Source: Dehalococcoidia bacterium (GTDB lineage Bacteria > Chloroflexota > Dehalococcoidia > Tepidiformales > Tepidiformaceae). Taken from it: 64,000 nucleotides of DNA. This document shows positions 39,981 through 48,007 of this stretch, piece by piece. The first letter of the stretch is position 1, and each line of letters begins with the position of its first letter. The DNA is taken from contig JAJDYW010000013.1 in assembly GCA_022824925.1 (NCBI GenBank), forward strand, positions 1 to 64,000. The letters are read 5' to 3'. The notes beneath the pieces were generated by a model. It was not told the DNA's origin. It saw nothing but the letters and a program-made list of their open reading frames with translations, and ran no database searches. The translations under genes were made by a program, and so were the position numbers.

Positions 39981-40946
39981 TCAGCGCGAACCGCGGAGGT
40001 CCTTCACGAACCAGGGGTCGCCGCCTTCGAGGGGCGCCGGCGTAGCGTCGAAGCGGGCCTGGACGTCCGGCGCGAGGGTCTCGGGCAGGACCACCTGAAG
40101 CGTGGTCGTGCCCATCGAGGATGCCTCGCTCGCCGCGACGGCGACGAGGTCGGCGACGTAGCCGGGATCATCCGCGAGGGACGGCTCGACGAAGAGGTCG
40201 GCCCAGGCTTCCCGGGCGTCGCGCCACTTCCAGATGTTCACGAGAACGCCGGCAGCCGGGCGGCCGGCGAGGGTGATGCTACGTCCCGAGAGGGCTACGT
40301 CCGTCGGGAAGTCCGATGCCTCAGGGGTCAGGACGGGGCGCCAGAGGTAGCGCCAGCGGTAGGCGGGCGACTCACGGTGGTCGAGGGCGCGCAGGTGGGC
40401 GGCCTCGTCATCGTAGTCGCCTTCCAGGGGCACGGCCTCGAAGGGTGGAGCGACGACGCCGTCAATGGCTTCGAGGGTCAGCCAGGCGTTGCGCCAGCGC
40501 TCGGCGTAGCCACGGCGGGCGAGGACGTCCGGGCTTCCGCCGGAACCGACGGGGCGGCACCAGAAGCGGTCGAAGCCGCGCTCGCGGGCGCGGGCCTCGC
40601 ACCGGTCGAGCACCCAGTGCTCGACCTCGGGCGTGGCGACGTCGGGGGCGAGCTCCAGTATCTCCAGGTGGGCGTAGCGGCCGAAGGGCTCGGGCTCGCT
40701 CGCGTAGAGCACCTCGACGCTGCCGGCGACGGCGCCGTCCCGTTCGAGGACCCAGCAGTCCCAGCCGAGGTGGGCATAGACCTGGAAGTGGCGCCCGCAG
40801 AACCGCTCGTGCATCCAGGCTCCGCCGGTGGCGAACCACTCCTCGGGAGAGGCGTCGGGGGCGGGCGCGTCCGCGCCGACGTCCCGGTGAAGTGCGACAA
40901 CGGCGGGGATGTCGGCGGGGGTGGCGGGGCGGAGGGCGAGCCTCAC
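39981..40946 (-). CDS. GNAT family N-acetyltransferase
   Basis: This 321-aa protein carries at least one GNAT domain. The N-terminal LRPATPADIPAVVALHRDVGA is typical. GAVAGSVEVLYASEPEPFGRYAHLEILELAPDVATPEVEHWVLDRCEARARERGFDRFWC near residues 75-135 forms the acetyl-CoA region, and VLARRGYAERWRNAWLTLE closes it. The C-terminal half (about 170-321) looks like a second, divergent GNAT fold. The acceptor is unknown. GTG at 40946 overlaps the stop of the DUF6159 gene (GTGA). It is the last gene of the long minus-strand housekeeping block. Confidence 0.78.
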   Translation of the reverse strand: MRLALRPATPADIPAVVALHRDVGADAPAPDASPEEWFATGGAWMHERFCGRHFQVYAHLGWDCWVLERDGAVAGSVEVLYASEPEPFGRYAHLEILELAPDVATPEVEHWVLDRCEARARERGFDRFWCRPVGSGGSPDVLARRGYAERWRNAWLTLEAIDGVVAPPFEAVPLEGDYDDEAAHLRALDHRESPAYRWRYLWRPVLTPEASDFPTDVALSGRSITLAGRPAAGVLVNIWKWRDAREAWADLFVEPSLADDPGYVADLVAVAASEASSMGTTTLQVVLPETLAPDVQARFDATPAPLEGGDPWFVKDLRGSR

Positions 40947-41785
40947 ACGATGCCGCGGAGACCGCCGCCGGCCTGGGGATGGTAGGCGTTCTGAAGAACG
41001 TTGCGGTCGAAGCCGTGGGGATCCTTGCCGATGGCGAAGTCGTAGAGGGCGGCCTTGAAGATGCCTTCCAGGGCGGTGACCGTCGCCCATGCGAGGCCGA
41101 CGAGGGGGATGCCGACGGCGAGACCGAGGAGGGGATGCACCGCCCCGAGCAGCACTCCCACGAGCACCGCCACGGCGATGGCGCCAAAGGTGACGATGCC
41201 GAATCCGAAGCTGGCGGCCACCTGGCGGCCCCACGTCTGGCGGAGGAGGGAAGAGGAGCGGCGGATGGCCTCGAAGGGGCCGATGCCCTCGGCGACGAGC
41301 AGGGGGATGACGAAGAAGGTCGCGAGGCTCCAGGCGACGCCGCCGATCCAGGAGGCGACCTGTCCGGCGATGCCACCGCGGTCGCGGAGGATCTGCAGGA
41401 TGAGGGTGACGACGGTGGTGACGAGGGCCCAGGCGAGGATCTGGGGGATGTGCGCGGAGGCGGCCTTCAGGCCGGACGCGACGTTGGGATCGCCGCCGCG
41501 AAGGCGTTCCAGGGCGGCCGCGACCAGCGCCGCGTTGAAGAAGATGACGATGAAGGAAGAAGCGAAGGCCATGACGAGCACCAGCGCCAGACCGCCACCG
41601 GAGACGCCGCCCTCCTCGCCCGTCTCGAAGCCCCCACCGGCGAGCCCGCCAAGGAAGATCGCCAGGGCCAGCACCACCAGTGCCAGCACCGACATGACGG
41701 GGAAGAAGATGAGCTCACGGTCGAGCATGAGGACGCGCCAGCTCATCTTCATGAGCTCGAAGGTGTGGCCGATCGTCTGGAACAT
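40943..41785 (-). CDS. DUF6159-like multi-span membrane protein
   Basis: This 280-aa membrane protein has about five to six hydrophobic spans (around residues 26-48, 66-90, 115-135, 150-168, 200-222 and 226-240). Gly-rich loops and the conserved-looking SWRVLMLDRELIFFPVMS N terminus and LAVGIPLVGLAWATVTALEGIFKAALYDFA C-terminal segment recall the DUF6159 / glycerophosphodiester phosphodiesterase membrane-domain-like group. No catalytic motif is seen and function is unknown. It lies between a VOC protein gene (51 bp upstream) and the coupled GNAT gene. A TATCCT -10-like word occurs just upstream. Confidence 0.65.
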   Translation of the reverse strand: MFQTIGHTFELMKMSWRVLMLDRELIFFPVMSVLALVVLALAIFLGGLAGGGFETGEEGGVSGGGLALVLVMAFASSFIVIFFNAALVAAALERLRGGDPNVASGLKAASAHIPQILAWALVTTVVTLILQILRDRGGIAGQVASWIGGVAWSLATFFVIPLLVAEGIGPFEAIRRSSSLLRQTWGRQVAASFGFGIVTFGAIAVAVLVGVLLGAVHPLLGLAVGIPLVGLAWATVTALEGIFKAALYDFAIGKDPHGFDRNVLQNAYHPQAGGGLRGIV

Positions 41786-41836
41786 GGGACGTTCTCCTCC
41801 GACGGGGAGGATACAGGAGGCGTGAGGCCAGGCCGG

Positions 41837-42211
41837 TCAGGAGACGTTCTGGCGAAGCTCGAAGCCGTTGCCATCGGGGTCTGCGACCTCGGCGACACGC
41901 ACGGGGATGCCCCCGCCGGCCTCCTGGACCGCGCGCACGGTGCCACCCGCGGCACGCAACTCGGCGAGGGCAGCGTCGAGGTCGTTGACCTGCAGGTTGA
42001 GTCCCGCATGGGGCATCGGGCCCTCCGCGGAATCTGTCGCCGGGAGGATGTGGAGGGCGAGGATGAGTCCGTCGCACCGGAACGTGTTCCAGCCGGGGGA
42101 ACCGGAACCCGGAGTCGCCTCCGCGGGGAGGCCGAGCGTGTCACCGTAGAAGGCGCAGGCGCGGTCCATGTCGCGGACGTAGTGGATGACCATGGGGTTG
42201 CGGACGCGCAC
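41837..42211 (-). CDS. VOC family protein (glyoxalase-like)
   Basis: This 124-aa single VOC domain pair has these strands: MVIHYVRDMDRACAFYGDTLGLP at residues 7-29, and GLNLQVNDLDAALAELRAAGGTVRAVQEAGGG near 70-101. The final VAEVADPDGNGFELRQN carries the typical Glu ligand. It is the size of a bleomycin-resistance or glyoxalase-like dimeric protein. The ligand is unknown. GTG at 42211 is preceded by GGAG at 6 nt. It is separated by 22 bp from the zinc-ribbon gene upstream. Confidence 0.8.
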   Translation of the reverse strand: MRVRNPMVIHYVRDMDRACAFYGDTLGLPAEATPGSGSPGWNTFRCDGLILALHILPATDSAEGPMPHAGLNLQVNDLDAALAELRAAGGTVRAVQEAGGGIPVRVAEVADPDGNGFELRQNVS

Positions 42212-42233
42212 CGGTGGCTCCGAACGCGCGACG

Positions 42234-42593
42234 CTAGTCGCGCTCGATCCAGGTGCGGCGCACGAAGAGGGACTCGCTCACGACCGTGCTCTCGCGACGG
42301 GGGCGGCGGGCGAGGGCGCGGCCCGGGGGTTTCGCGGCGGCGCGGCCGGCGAGCATCCTGCCGACGATGTTGGCCGTGATCTTGAGGGCCGTGCCGATGG
42401 CGATGGCGGTGACGGCGCGGCGCACGGGGACGGGGAGGGCGGGGCGGCGCACCTCGAGCTCGGCGGCGGGGCGGGCCACGGGCAGGCGGTGGTCGCGGAG
42501 GAACATGCCGCAGTTCCGGCAGTAGTTGTCGGTGGCGCCGTGGGGTTCGGCGCAGGCGGGGCAGGCAGGGTCGAGGGGCGCCGGATCGGCCAT
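42234..42593 (-). CDS. Small zinc-ribbon protein
   Basis: This 119-aa protein has one N-terminal zinc ribbon (CPACAEPH...NYCRNCGMFL, residues 11-31). A mildly hydrophobic stretch VRRAVTAIAIGTALKITANIVGRML follows near 57-81, with a basic C-terminal tail. It may be a peripheral membrane protein of unknown role. The ATG at 42593 lies only 7 nt after a perfect TATAAT, with no ribosome-binding site, implying a leaderless transcript that starts inside the housekeeping block. The stop of the upstream formyltransferase gene is embedded in this -10 element. Confidence 0.6.
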   Translation of the reverse strand: MADPAPLDPACPACAEPHGATDNYCRNCGMFLRDHRLPVARPAAELEVRRPALPVPVRRAVTAIAIGTALKITANIVGRMLAGRAAAKPPGRALARRPRRESTVVSESLFVRRTWIERD

Positions 42594-42600
42594 GGGCGGG

Positions 42601-42606
42601 ATTATA
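42601..42606 (-). promoter_or_regulatory. Perfect -10 TATAAT, leaderless start for zinc-ribbon gene
   Basis: The minus strand reads GACGTATAATCCCGCCC and then ATG. TATAAT to ATG is 7 nt, so the first transcribed base would be at the start codon. The TAA of the preceding gene lies within the hexamer. No good -35 is present. Confidence 0.5.
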
Positions 42607-43381
42607 CGTCCGCGGGGAGGGCCGCTTCGACCTCGGCGGTGAGGTCGAGAGGGGACGCGGGGGGAAGGGCCAGGCGACCCTCCTGGAAGGCGCGCAGGGT
42701 CTCGACGAGGAAGGGCCGCTCGCGGGCGACGCCACGGGCGCGTATCTCGTCGTAGAGGGGGAGGGCCTCGACTTCGGCGCGGGTGGGGTCGGGGGGGACG
42801 TGGGCGGAGGGGTCAACGGGGATGGGGAAGCGGCAATGGCTGAGGACGGGACCGCGGTCGAGATCGCCGGTGACGAGGTGGTACATGCAGCCGGACTCGG
42901 TGGCGCCGGTCCGGATGAGATCGGCGATGACCTGCTGGTAGGTGCCCGTGGGGCCGTCGGGGAGCGCGGGGTGGTCGTTGATGATGGGGAACCGGTCGTA
43001 GAGAGGCTCGGTGGCGATGAGCATGTAGCCGAACATGACGGCGACATCGAAGGGGTGGCGGGCGAGGCGTTCGGCGGCGGCCTCGTCGAAGGCGCGGCGC
43101 CAGGGGGGAAGATCCTCGCCGGGGCGGGAGCGCTCGCCCCCGCGGGCCTTGCGGAAGCGCACCGAGGAGAGGGTCTCGACGGGCACGCCGCGGCCATCGA
43201 GGAGGTCGAGGAGGCGATCGGTGGCCTCGAATTCGCCCCGCTCGCGGTTCACGAAGGCGACGGTGAGCTCGACGGGGAGCCCGCCGTCGATAGCCTCGCA
43301 GAGGGCCTCGAGGGCGCCGTAGGAGCCGGGGCCGCGCCCGGTGGTGAGCCAGGCGACGCGGAGGGGATCAGCCGGCGTCAT
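42602..43381 (-). CDS. Formyltransferase-family protein (PurN-like)
   Basis: This 259-aa protein has the formyltransferase fold of PurN/Fmt. The N-terminal RVAWLTTGRGPGS replaces the usual phosphate loop. The catalytic block reads FPIINDHPALPDGPTGTYQQ near residues 130-148 (Asn-His in the N-x-H-x-A-L pattern), and DLDRGPVLSHC near 178 carries the Asp. The GYMLI...P region is conserved. It is longer than PurN (about 200 aa) and diverged in the phosphate loop, so it could formylate another acceptor. ATG at 43381 overlaps the end of xseB by 14 bp. Confidence 0.75.
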   Translation of the reverse strand: MTPADPLRVAWLTTGRGPGSYGALEALCEAIDGGLPVELTVAFVNRERGEFEATDRLLDLLDGRGVPVETLSSVRFRKARGGERSRPGEDLPPWRRAFDEAAAERLARHPFDVAVMFGYMLIATEPLYDRFPIINDHPALPDGPTGTYQQVIADLIRTGATESGCMYHLVTGDLDRGPVLSHCRFPIPVDPSAHVPPDPTRAEVEALPLYDEIRARGVARERPFLVETLRAFQEGRLALPPASPLDLTAEVEAALPADV

Positions 43382-43628
43382 CGGAGGCTTCCGCCTCGCT
43401 GTAGGGTTCGGGGTCCTCGCGGAAGGCAGCGCCTTCCTGGAGGTCGGCCTGGAGGCGCTGGACACGGAGCTCGGCCTTGTCGAGGAGCTCGCGGAGCTGC
43501 CGGACGAGGGCAGCGCCTTCCTCGTACGTCGTCATGGCCTCTTCAAGGGGGATGTTGCCCTCCTCAAGCCTGCGGGCGCGCTCCTCAAGCTGGGCGACGA
43601 GCTCCTCGAACGGCTGCTGCCCGGCCAT
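43368..43628 (-). CDS. xseB: Exodeoxyribonuclease VII small subunit
   Basis: This 86-aa helical protein begins FEELVAQLEERARRLEEGNIPLEEAMTTYEEGAALVRQLRELLDKAELRVQRL, the standard XseB two-helix hairpin. The family signature L-E-x-G-x-x-x-L-E-x-x-x-x-x-Y-E-x-G is present. It binds XseA in several copies and is needed for activity of exonuclease VII on single-stranded DNA. ATG at 43628 shares one base with the stop of xseA (TGATG), the usual order. The acidic tail after residue 70 is longer than in some homologues. Confidence 0.94.
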   Translation of the reverse strand: MAGQQPFEELVAQLEERARRLEEGNIPLEEAMTTYEEGAALVRQLRELLDKAELRVQRLQADLQEGAAFREDPEPYSEAEASDDAG

Positions 43629-44806
43629 CAGCTCACCTCCGCCCAGAAGGAGCCGTCGCCGACGGAGACGGCGACGCGGTTGCCGGACTTCACGTCCTTC
43701 ACCCGGCGAACCACGCGCCGGCGCCGGCCGAGGCGCTCGACGATGGCGTAGCCGCGGGCGTGGGTGGTGGCGGGGTTGAGGGCGGTGAGCTGCGCGGCGG
43801 TGCGGTCGACGACGGCGCGGTCGGCGGCGAGGCGCGCGGCGAGGACCTCGCCCATGCGCGCGCCGAGGGACTCGACGCGCTCACTCGCACGGACGGGGCT
43901 GGGGGCGGCGTGGCGGAGGCCGGCGGCAAGGTTGCGGAGACGCGCGGCGCCCGCCTCGATGCGCCCGCGGGCGGCCATCGCCATGGCGCGCTCGGTGGAG
44001 GCGAGGCGGGCGGCGACCTCGGTGGCGTCGGGGGTGGCGCGGGCGGCGGCGGCGCTGGGGGTCGGAGCGCGGAGGTCGGCAGCGAGGTCTGCGAGCGAGG
44101 TATCCGTCTCGTGGCCGATGCCGGTCACGACGGGTACGGGGAAGGCGAACACGGCGCGCACGACGGCTTCGTCGTTGAAGGCGGAGAGGTCGGCCGAGGC
44201 GCCACCGCCGCGCACGACGAGGGCGAGATCGAGAGCGTCGTCGCCGGCGAGGGCGCGCAGGGCGCCGACCACGCTGGCGGGGGCCTGCTCGCCCTGCACG
44301 AGGGCGGGGGAGACGACCAGCTCGGCGAGGGGCCAGCGGCGGGCGACCACGTCCCGGACATCCTGGAGGGCGGCGCCGCTGGGGGAGGTGACGACACCGA
44401 TGCGCCGGGGGTAGGCGGGGAGGGCGCGCTTGCGGGAGGGCTCGAACAGCCCTTCCTCCTCGAGCTGCTCGCGCAGCCGTTCGAGGCGGGCCGCCTCGAT
44501 GCCGACGCCCTCGGGGCGGAAGAAGTCACAGACGAACTGGAGCTCGCCGCGCTGCGGGTAGATAGTCACGCGGCCGTGGGCGAGGACGCGCTCGCCGGCG
44601 GGGATCTCGGCGCCGGGCATGTCGTCGCGGAAGAGGACGGCGCGGATGAGGCCGTCGCCGTCGCGGAGGGAGAAGTAGCGGTGGCCGAGGCGGGAGCGGG
44701 TCGCGTCGGAGACTTCCCCGACGACCCAGAGGTCGGACAGCAGTTCGCTGCCCTCAAGCATGTCCTTGAGGAGGTAGACGAGCTGGGAGACGCGCAGGGG
44801 GTCCAC
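43628..44806 (-). CDS. xseA: Exodeoxyribonuclease VII large subunit
   Basis: This 392-aa protein has an N-terminal OB-fold (LSDLWVVGEVSDATRSRLGHRYFSLRDGDGLIRAVLFRDD, residues about 20-60) that binds single-stranded DNA. The catalytic core includes RIGVVTSPSGAALQDVRDVVARRWP near 135, VVRGGGASADLSAFNDEAVVRAVFAFPVPVVTGIGHETDTSLADLAAD near 198-245 with the GIGHETD motif, and a C-terminal coiled region. Length is slightly shorter than E. coli XseA, as in many non-proteobacterial forms. GTG at 44806 overlaps the stop of efp (TAGTG). Confidence 0.95.
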   Translation of the reverse strand: MDPLRVSQLVYLLKDMLEGSELLSDLWVVGEVSDATRSRLGHRYFSLRDGDGLIRAVLFRDDMPGAEIPAGERVLAHGRVTIYPQRGELQFVCDFFRPEGVGIEAARLERLREQLEEEGLFEPSRKRALPAYPRRIGVVTSPSGAALQDVRDVVARRWPLAELVVSPALVQGEQAPASVVGALRALAGDDALDLALVVRGGGASADLSAFNDEAVVRAVFAFPVPVVTGIGHETDTSLADLAADLRAPTPSAAAARATPDATEVAARLASTERAMAMAARGRIEAGAARLRNLAAGLRHAAPSPVRASERVESLGARMGEVLAARLAADRAVVDRTAAQLTALNPATTHARGYAIVERLGRRRRVVRRVKDVKSGNRVAVSVGDGSFWAEVS

Positions 44807-45372
44807 TAGTTGGCTCGCTCGATGTACTCGCCCGTCTCGGTGTTGACGCGGATGGCCTCGCCCTCGCTGATGAAGAGGGGGACCTGTACGACAAGGCCCG
44901 TCTCGAGCGTGGCGGGCTTGGTGCCGCCCTGGGCGGTGTCGCCCTTGAATCCGGGGTCGGTCTCGGTGACCGTGAGGGCAACGGAACCGGGAAGCTCGAC
45001 GGCGATGACCTCGTCGCCATAGAGGGCGACCTCGCAGACGGCGTTCTCCTTGAGGTACTTCGCCGCATCGCCGACCTTGGCGACGTCGACGGGGATCTGG
45101 TCGTAGGTCTCGGTGTTCATGAAGTAGTAGAAGTCGTCGTCGGAGTAGAGGTACTCCATGTCGCGGCGGTCGACGCGTGCGCGGTCGAAGCGGGTGCCGG
45201 CCTGCACGGTGTGATCGATGATGGCTCCGCTGCGCACGTCGCGCAGTTTCATGCGGACCTGGGCGGAGCCGCGGGCGGTCTTGTTGTGCTCGTAGCTGAG
45301 GACGGCGTAGAGCTTGCCGTTCATCTCGATGGTGACGCCACGACGGAACTCGGCGGTCGAGATCTGGCTCAA
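44806..45372 (-). CDS. efp: Translation elongation factor P (Arg at loop tip)
   Basis: This 188-aa three-domain protein relieves ribosome stalling at polyproline. The N-terminal KOW-like domain includes FRRGVTIEMNGKLYAVLSYEHNKTARGSAQVRMKLRD. At the position of E. coli Lys34 it has Arg34 (TARG instead of PGKG), so beta-lysylation is excluded and rhamnosylation or no modification is expected. Domain III ends GDTAQGGTKPATLETGLVVQVPLFISEGEAIRVNTETGEYIER, the strongly conserved signature. The start is TTG at 45372, overlapping the M24 peptidase stop (TTGA), with AGGAG upstream. Confidence 0.96.
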   Translation of the reverse strand: MSQISTAEFRRGVTIEMNGKLYAVLSYEHNKTARGSAQVRMKLRDVRSGAIIDHTVQAGTRFDRARVDRRDMEYLYSDDDFYYFMNTETYDQIPVDVAKVGDAAKYLKENAVCEVALYGDEVIAVELPGSVALTVTETDPGFKGDTAQGGTKPATLETGLVVQVPLFISEGEAIRVNTETGEYIERAN

Positions 45373-46523
45373 GGCTGGACTCCTGCTGGAAGGGTTGAGT
45401 CGAGGTGGCTGAGCTGTCGGGCGCGGCCCCCCTCGAGGGTCACGATATCTTCGATCCGCACACCGCCCCAGCCCGGCAGGTAGATGCCGGGCTCGATGGT
45501 GAAGACCATGCCGTCCTCGAGCGTGTCCTCCGAGGAGGGGCCGAGGTAGGGCGGGTAGTCGTGCACGTCGAGGCCGATCCCGTGTCCGAGGCCGTGGGTA
45601 AAGAACTCGCCGTAGCCGTGGCGCTCGATGACGGAGGCGGCGAGGGCGTGGGCATCGGCCCCGCCCATGCCGGACTCGACGCCCTTGATGGCGGCTTGCT
45701 GGGCCTCGCGCACGATCTCATAGACCTCGCGGAAGCGCTCGGGCTCGGGGCCGAGGTGGAAGGTGCGGGTGAGATCGCTGCAGTAGCCGGAGAGCTCGGC
45801 GCCCCAGTCGACGATGATGGGCTCGCCGGGGGCGAAGGGGCGGTCGGAGAGGTCGGCGTGGGGCATCGCCCCGCGCTCGCCGCCGGCCACGATGGGCTCG
45901 AAGGAAAAGCCGCGGGCGCCGTGCTTCTTGACAGCGGCATCGAGGGCGGCGGCGAATTCGCGTGCGGTGACGCCCGGCTCGAGCGTGGCCGTCACATCGA
46001 GGAAGGCGCGTTCGGCGATGGCAATGGCCTGTTCGAGGAGGGCGATCTCCCCGGCGTCCTTGCGAGAGCGGAGGCGCTCGATCAGCGGGGGTGCGGGGAC
46101 GAGGTCGGGCCGGTCCGCCTCGGGCATGCGCTCGACAGCCTCGCGGAGGGTGAGGAAGTCGCCGTAGCTCAGGTCGGAGCGGGAGAGGCCGAGGCGCTTC
46201 CCGCTGAGTCCGGCGGCGGCCACGAACCCGGGGAACCAGTCGGCCTGGGGGCCTTTCGTATCGAAGACGGCGAAGCCGCGGGGCTCGGCCTCGCGGCGGG
46301 CCTGGGCGGTGTAGCGCGCATCGACGGCGAGGACCGCCTGCGTGGGGGAGACGGCGGCGTAGCCGGTCGAGCCGCTGAAGCCGGTCAGGTAGCGGCGGTT
46401 GGCCGAGTGGCGATGGTTGACGTCGTCGACGGGGCTGGCGACGTAGAGGCCATCGAGGCCTGCTTCGCCGAGGGCCGCGCGCACGCGGTCGAGTCGCTGG
46501 GCGGGGAGGGCGGGGGCGGTCAC
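45369..46523 (-). CDS. M24 family aminopeptidase (Xaa-Pro peptidase)
   Basis: This 384-aa dimetal peptidase has an N-terminal creatinase-like domain (about residues 1-125: YLTGFSGSTGYAAVSPTQAVLAVDARY) and a pita-bread catalytic domain. Metal ligands are visible in order: Asp in IIVDWGAELSGY, Asp in CSDLTRTF, His in THGLGHGIGLDVHDYP, Glu in FTIEPGIYLPGWGGVRIED and the final Glu there. It probably removes N-terminal residues before proline. Xaa-Pro peptidase followed by efp is a very common bacterial pair, as here with TTGA overlap. GTG at 46523. Confidence 0.93.
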   Translation of the reverse strand: MTAPALPAQRLDRVRAALGEAGLDGLYVASPVDDVNHRHSANRRYLTGFSGSTGYAAVSPTQAVLAVDARYTAQARREAEPRGFAVFDTKGPQADWFPGFVAAAGLSGKRLGLSRSDLSYGDFLTLREAVERMPEADRPDLVPAPPLIERLRSRKDAGEIALLEQAIAIAERAFLDVTATLEPGVTAREFAAALDAAVKKHGARGFSFEPIVAGGERGAMPHADLSDRPFAPGEPIIVDWGAELSGYCSDLTRTFHLGPEPERFREVYEIVREAQQAAIKGVESGMGGADAHALAASVIERHGYGEFFTHGLGHGIGLDVHDYPPYLGPSSEDTLEDGMVFTIEPGIYLPGWGGVRIEDIVTLEGGRARQLSHLDSTLPAGVQP

Positions 46524-46556
46524 GGGGCCAGTGTAGCGCCCGGCGATTCTCCGGGG

Positions 46557-47015
46557 TTAGCGCGCGGCTTCGATATGGTCGAGGAGGAGGTTGGCGGCGG
46601 CGGTGTAGCCGGCCCGTCCGAGCCCGGCGACCTGCCCGATGCAGGCGGCGGCGATGACCGAGCGGCGGCGGAACGGCTCGCGGGCGTGGATGTTGGAGAG
46701 GTGCACCTCGACGGCGGGGAGGGCGACCGCCTCGAGGGCGTCGTGGAGGGCGATGGACGTGTGGGTGTAGGCGCCCGCGTTGAGGATGACGCCCGCCGCG
46801 CGGCGGCGGTGCTCGTGGAGGAAGTCGATGAGAGCGCCCTCGTGGTTGCTCTGGAAGCTGAGAACGGTGGCGCCACGAGCATTGGCGGCGGCGGCCACGT
46901 CGGCCTCGATGTCGGGAAGGGTGTCGCGGCCGTAGATCTCGGGGCGGCGTTCGCCGAGCAGGTTGAGGTTGGGGCCGTGCACCAGGAGGAGCAGGGGGGC
47001 AGCTTCGGCGCTCAC
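46557..47015 (-). CDS. aroQ: Type II 3-dehydroquinate dehydratase
   Basis: This 152-aa dodecameric type II enzyme dehydrates 3-dehydroquinate to 3-dehydroshikimate, step 3 of the shikimate pathway. The signature [17 protein letters not shown] at residues 13-29 carries the catalytic Tyr, [14 protein letters not shown] the conserved region near 53-66, [18 protein letters not shown] the Asn and His region, and [18 protein letters not shown] the second His and Arg. GTG at 47015 overlaps the stop of xerC (GTGA). It fills the gap left by the aroE-aroC-aroKB set further up the same strand. Confidence 0.96.
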   Translation of the reverse strand: MSAEAAPLLLLVHGPNLNLLGERRPEIYGRDTLPDIEADVAAAANARGATVLSFQSNHEGALIDFLHEHRRRAAGVILNAGAYTHTSIALHDALEAVALPAVEVHLSNIHAREPFRRRSVIAAACIGQVAGLGRAGYTAAANLLLDHIEAAR

Positions 47016-47965
47016 GAGGCGCGCTCGCTCTTGCGGGCCCGTTCGAGGGCCTTCGCCCCGACCTCCTGCCAGGCCTTGTCGGTGACTTCCGCCTGACGCG
47101 CGCGGCTGACATGGGTGTAGATCTGGGTGGTGTTGGCGGAGGTGTGGCCGAGCAGGTCCTGGACGATGCGGATGTCGGCGCCGCCATCGAGCAGGTGGGT
47201 GGCGAAGGAGTGGCGGAGGAGGTGGGGGTGGACGTCCTCGGGGATGCCGGCGGCGAGCGCGTGCTTGCGGACGGCGTACTGGACGGAGCGGGCGGAGAGG
47301 CGCCCGCCGTTGCGGTTCAGGAAGAGGGCGGGCTCGGGGCCGTCCGCGAGGTCGGGGCGGGCGGTGGCGAGATAGGCCTGGAGGGCGCGCACGGCGGGCT
47401 CGCCGAAGAGCACGGCCCGTTCCTTATCGCCCTTGCCCCGGACGATGGCCTGGCCGGCAACGAGGTCAAGTCCGGCGACGTCGAGGCCGACGAGCTCGGA
47501 GATGCGCAGGCCGCCGCCGTAGAGCAGCTCGAGGATGGCGCGGTCGCGGAGGCCCTGGGGGGTGTCCGCGTCGGGGGCCTCGATGAGGGCCTGGATGTGG
47601 GGCGGCTCGATGACCTTTGGCAGGCGCTTCGGCTTCTTCGGAAGGGCGACGCCGTAGAGGAGGTCGCGGTCGGTGGCGCCTTCGCGCTGGAGGTAGCGGT
47701 AGAAGCCGTGCACGGTCGTCGTGCGCCGGGTGACGGAGGCGGGGGCGGCCTCGGCCTCACGCAGGGTGGCGAGGTAGGAGCGGAAGCCGGCGCGGGTGAT
47801 GGCGAGGGGCTCCACGCCGGCCTCGTCGCAGTAGCGGAGGAAGTGGCCGATGTCGCTGCGGTAGTTGCGGATGGTGTAGGGCGAACGGCCGCCGAGCGCC
47901 TGGAGCTCGCGCAGGTAGGCCTCGAGGTAGGCCGCGGCTGTCTTGTGGGCCGGCGGGGAGGCCAT
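47012..47965 (-). CDS. xerC: Tyrosine recombinase XerC/XerD-like
   Basis: This 317-aa site-specific recombinase is expected to resolve chromosome dimers at dif. It has an N-terminal SAM-like core-binding domain (about residues 5-100) and a catalytic domain with the full set of residues: Arg in [12 protein letters not shown], Lys in RGKGDKER, His-x-x-Arg in [21 protein letters not shown], His in [19 protein letters not shown] with the nucleophile Tyr in QIY. Only one copy is seen here, so the name XerC rather than XerD is a convention. It is the gene after topA, a common order. ATG at 47965. Confidence 0.93.
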   Translation of the reverse strand: MASPPAHKTAAAYLEAYLRELQALGGRSPYTIRNYRSDIGHFLRYCDEAGVEPLAITRAGFRSYLATLREAEAAPASVTRRTTTVHGFYRYLQREGATDRDLLYGVALPKKPKRLPKVIEPPHIQALIEAPDADTPQGLRDRAILELLYGGGLRISELVGLDVAGLDLVAGQAIVRGKGDKERAVLFGEPAVRALQAYLATARPDLADGPEPALFLNRNGGRLSARSVQYAVRKHALAAGIPEDVHPHLLRHSFATHLLDGGADIRIVQDLLGHTSANTTQIYTHVSRARQAEVTDKAWQEVGAKALERARKSERAS

Positions 47966-48007
47966 ATCGACAGAATACGACAGGTTTCGTGAAGGGGAAG
48001 GGGGCGC

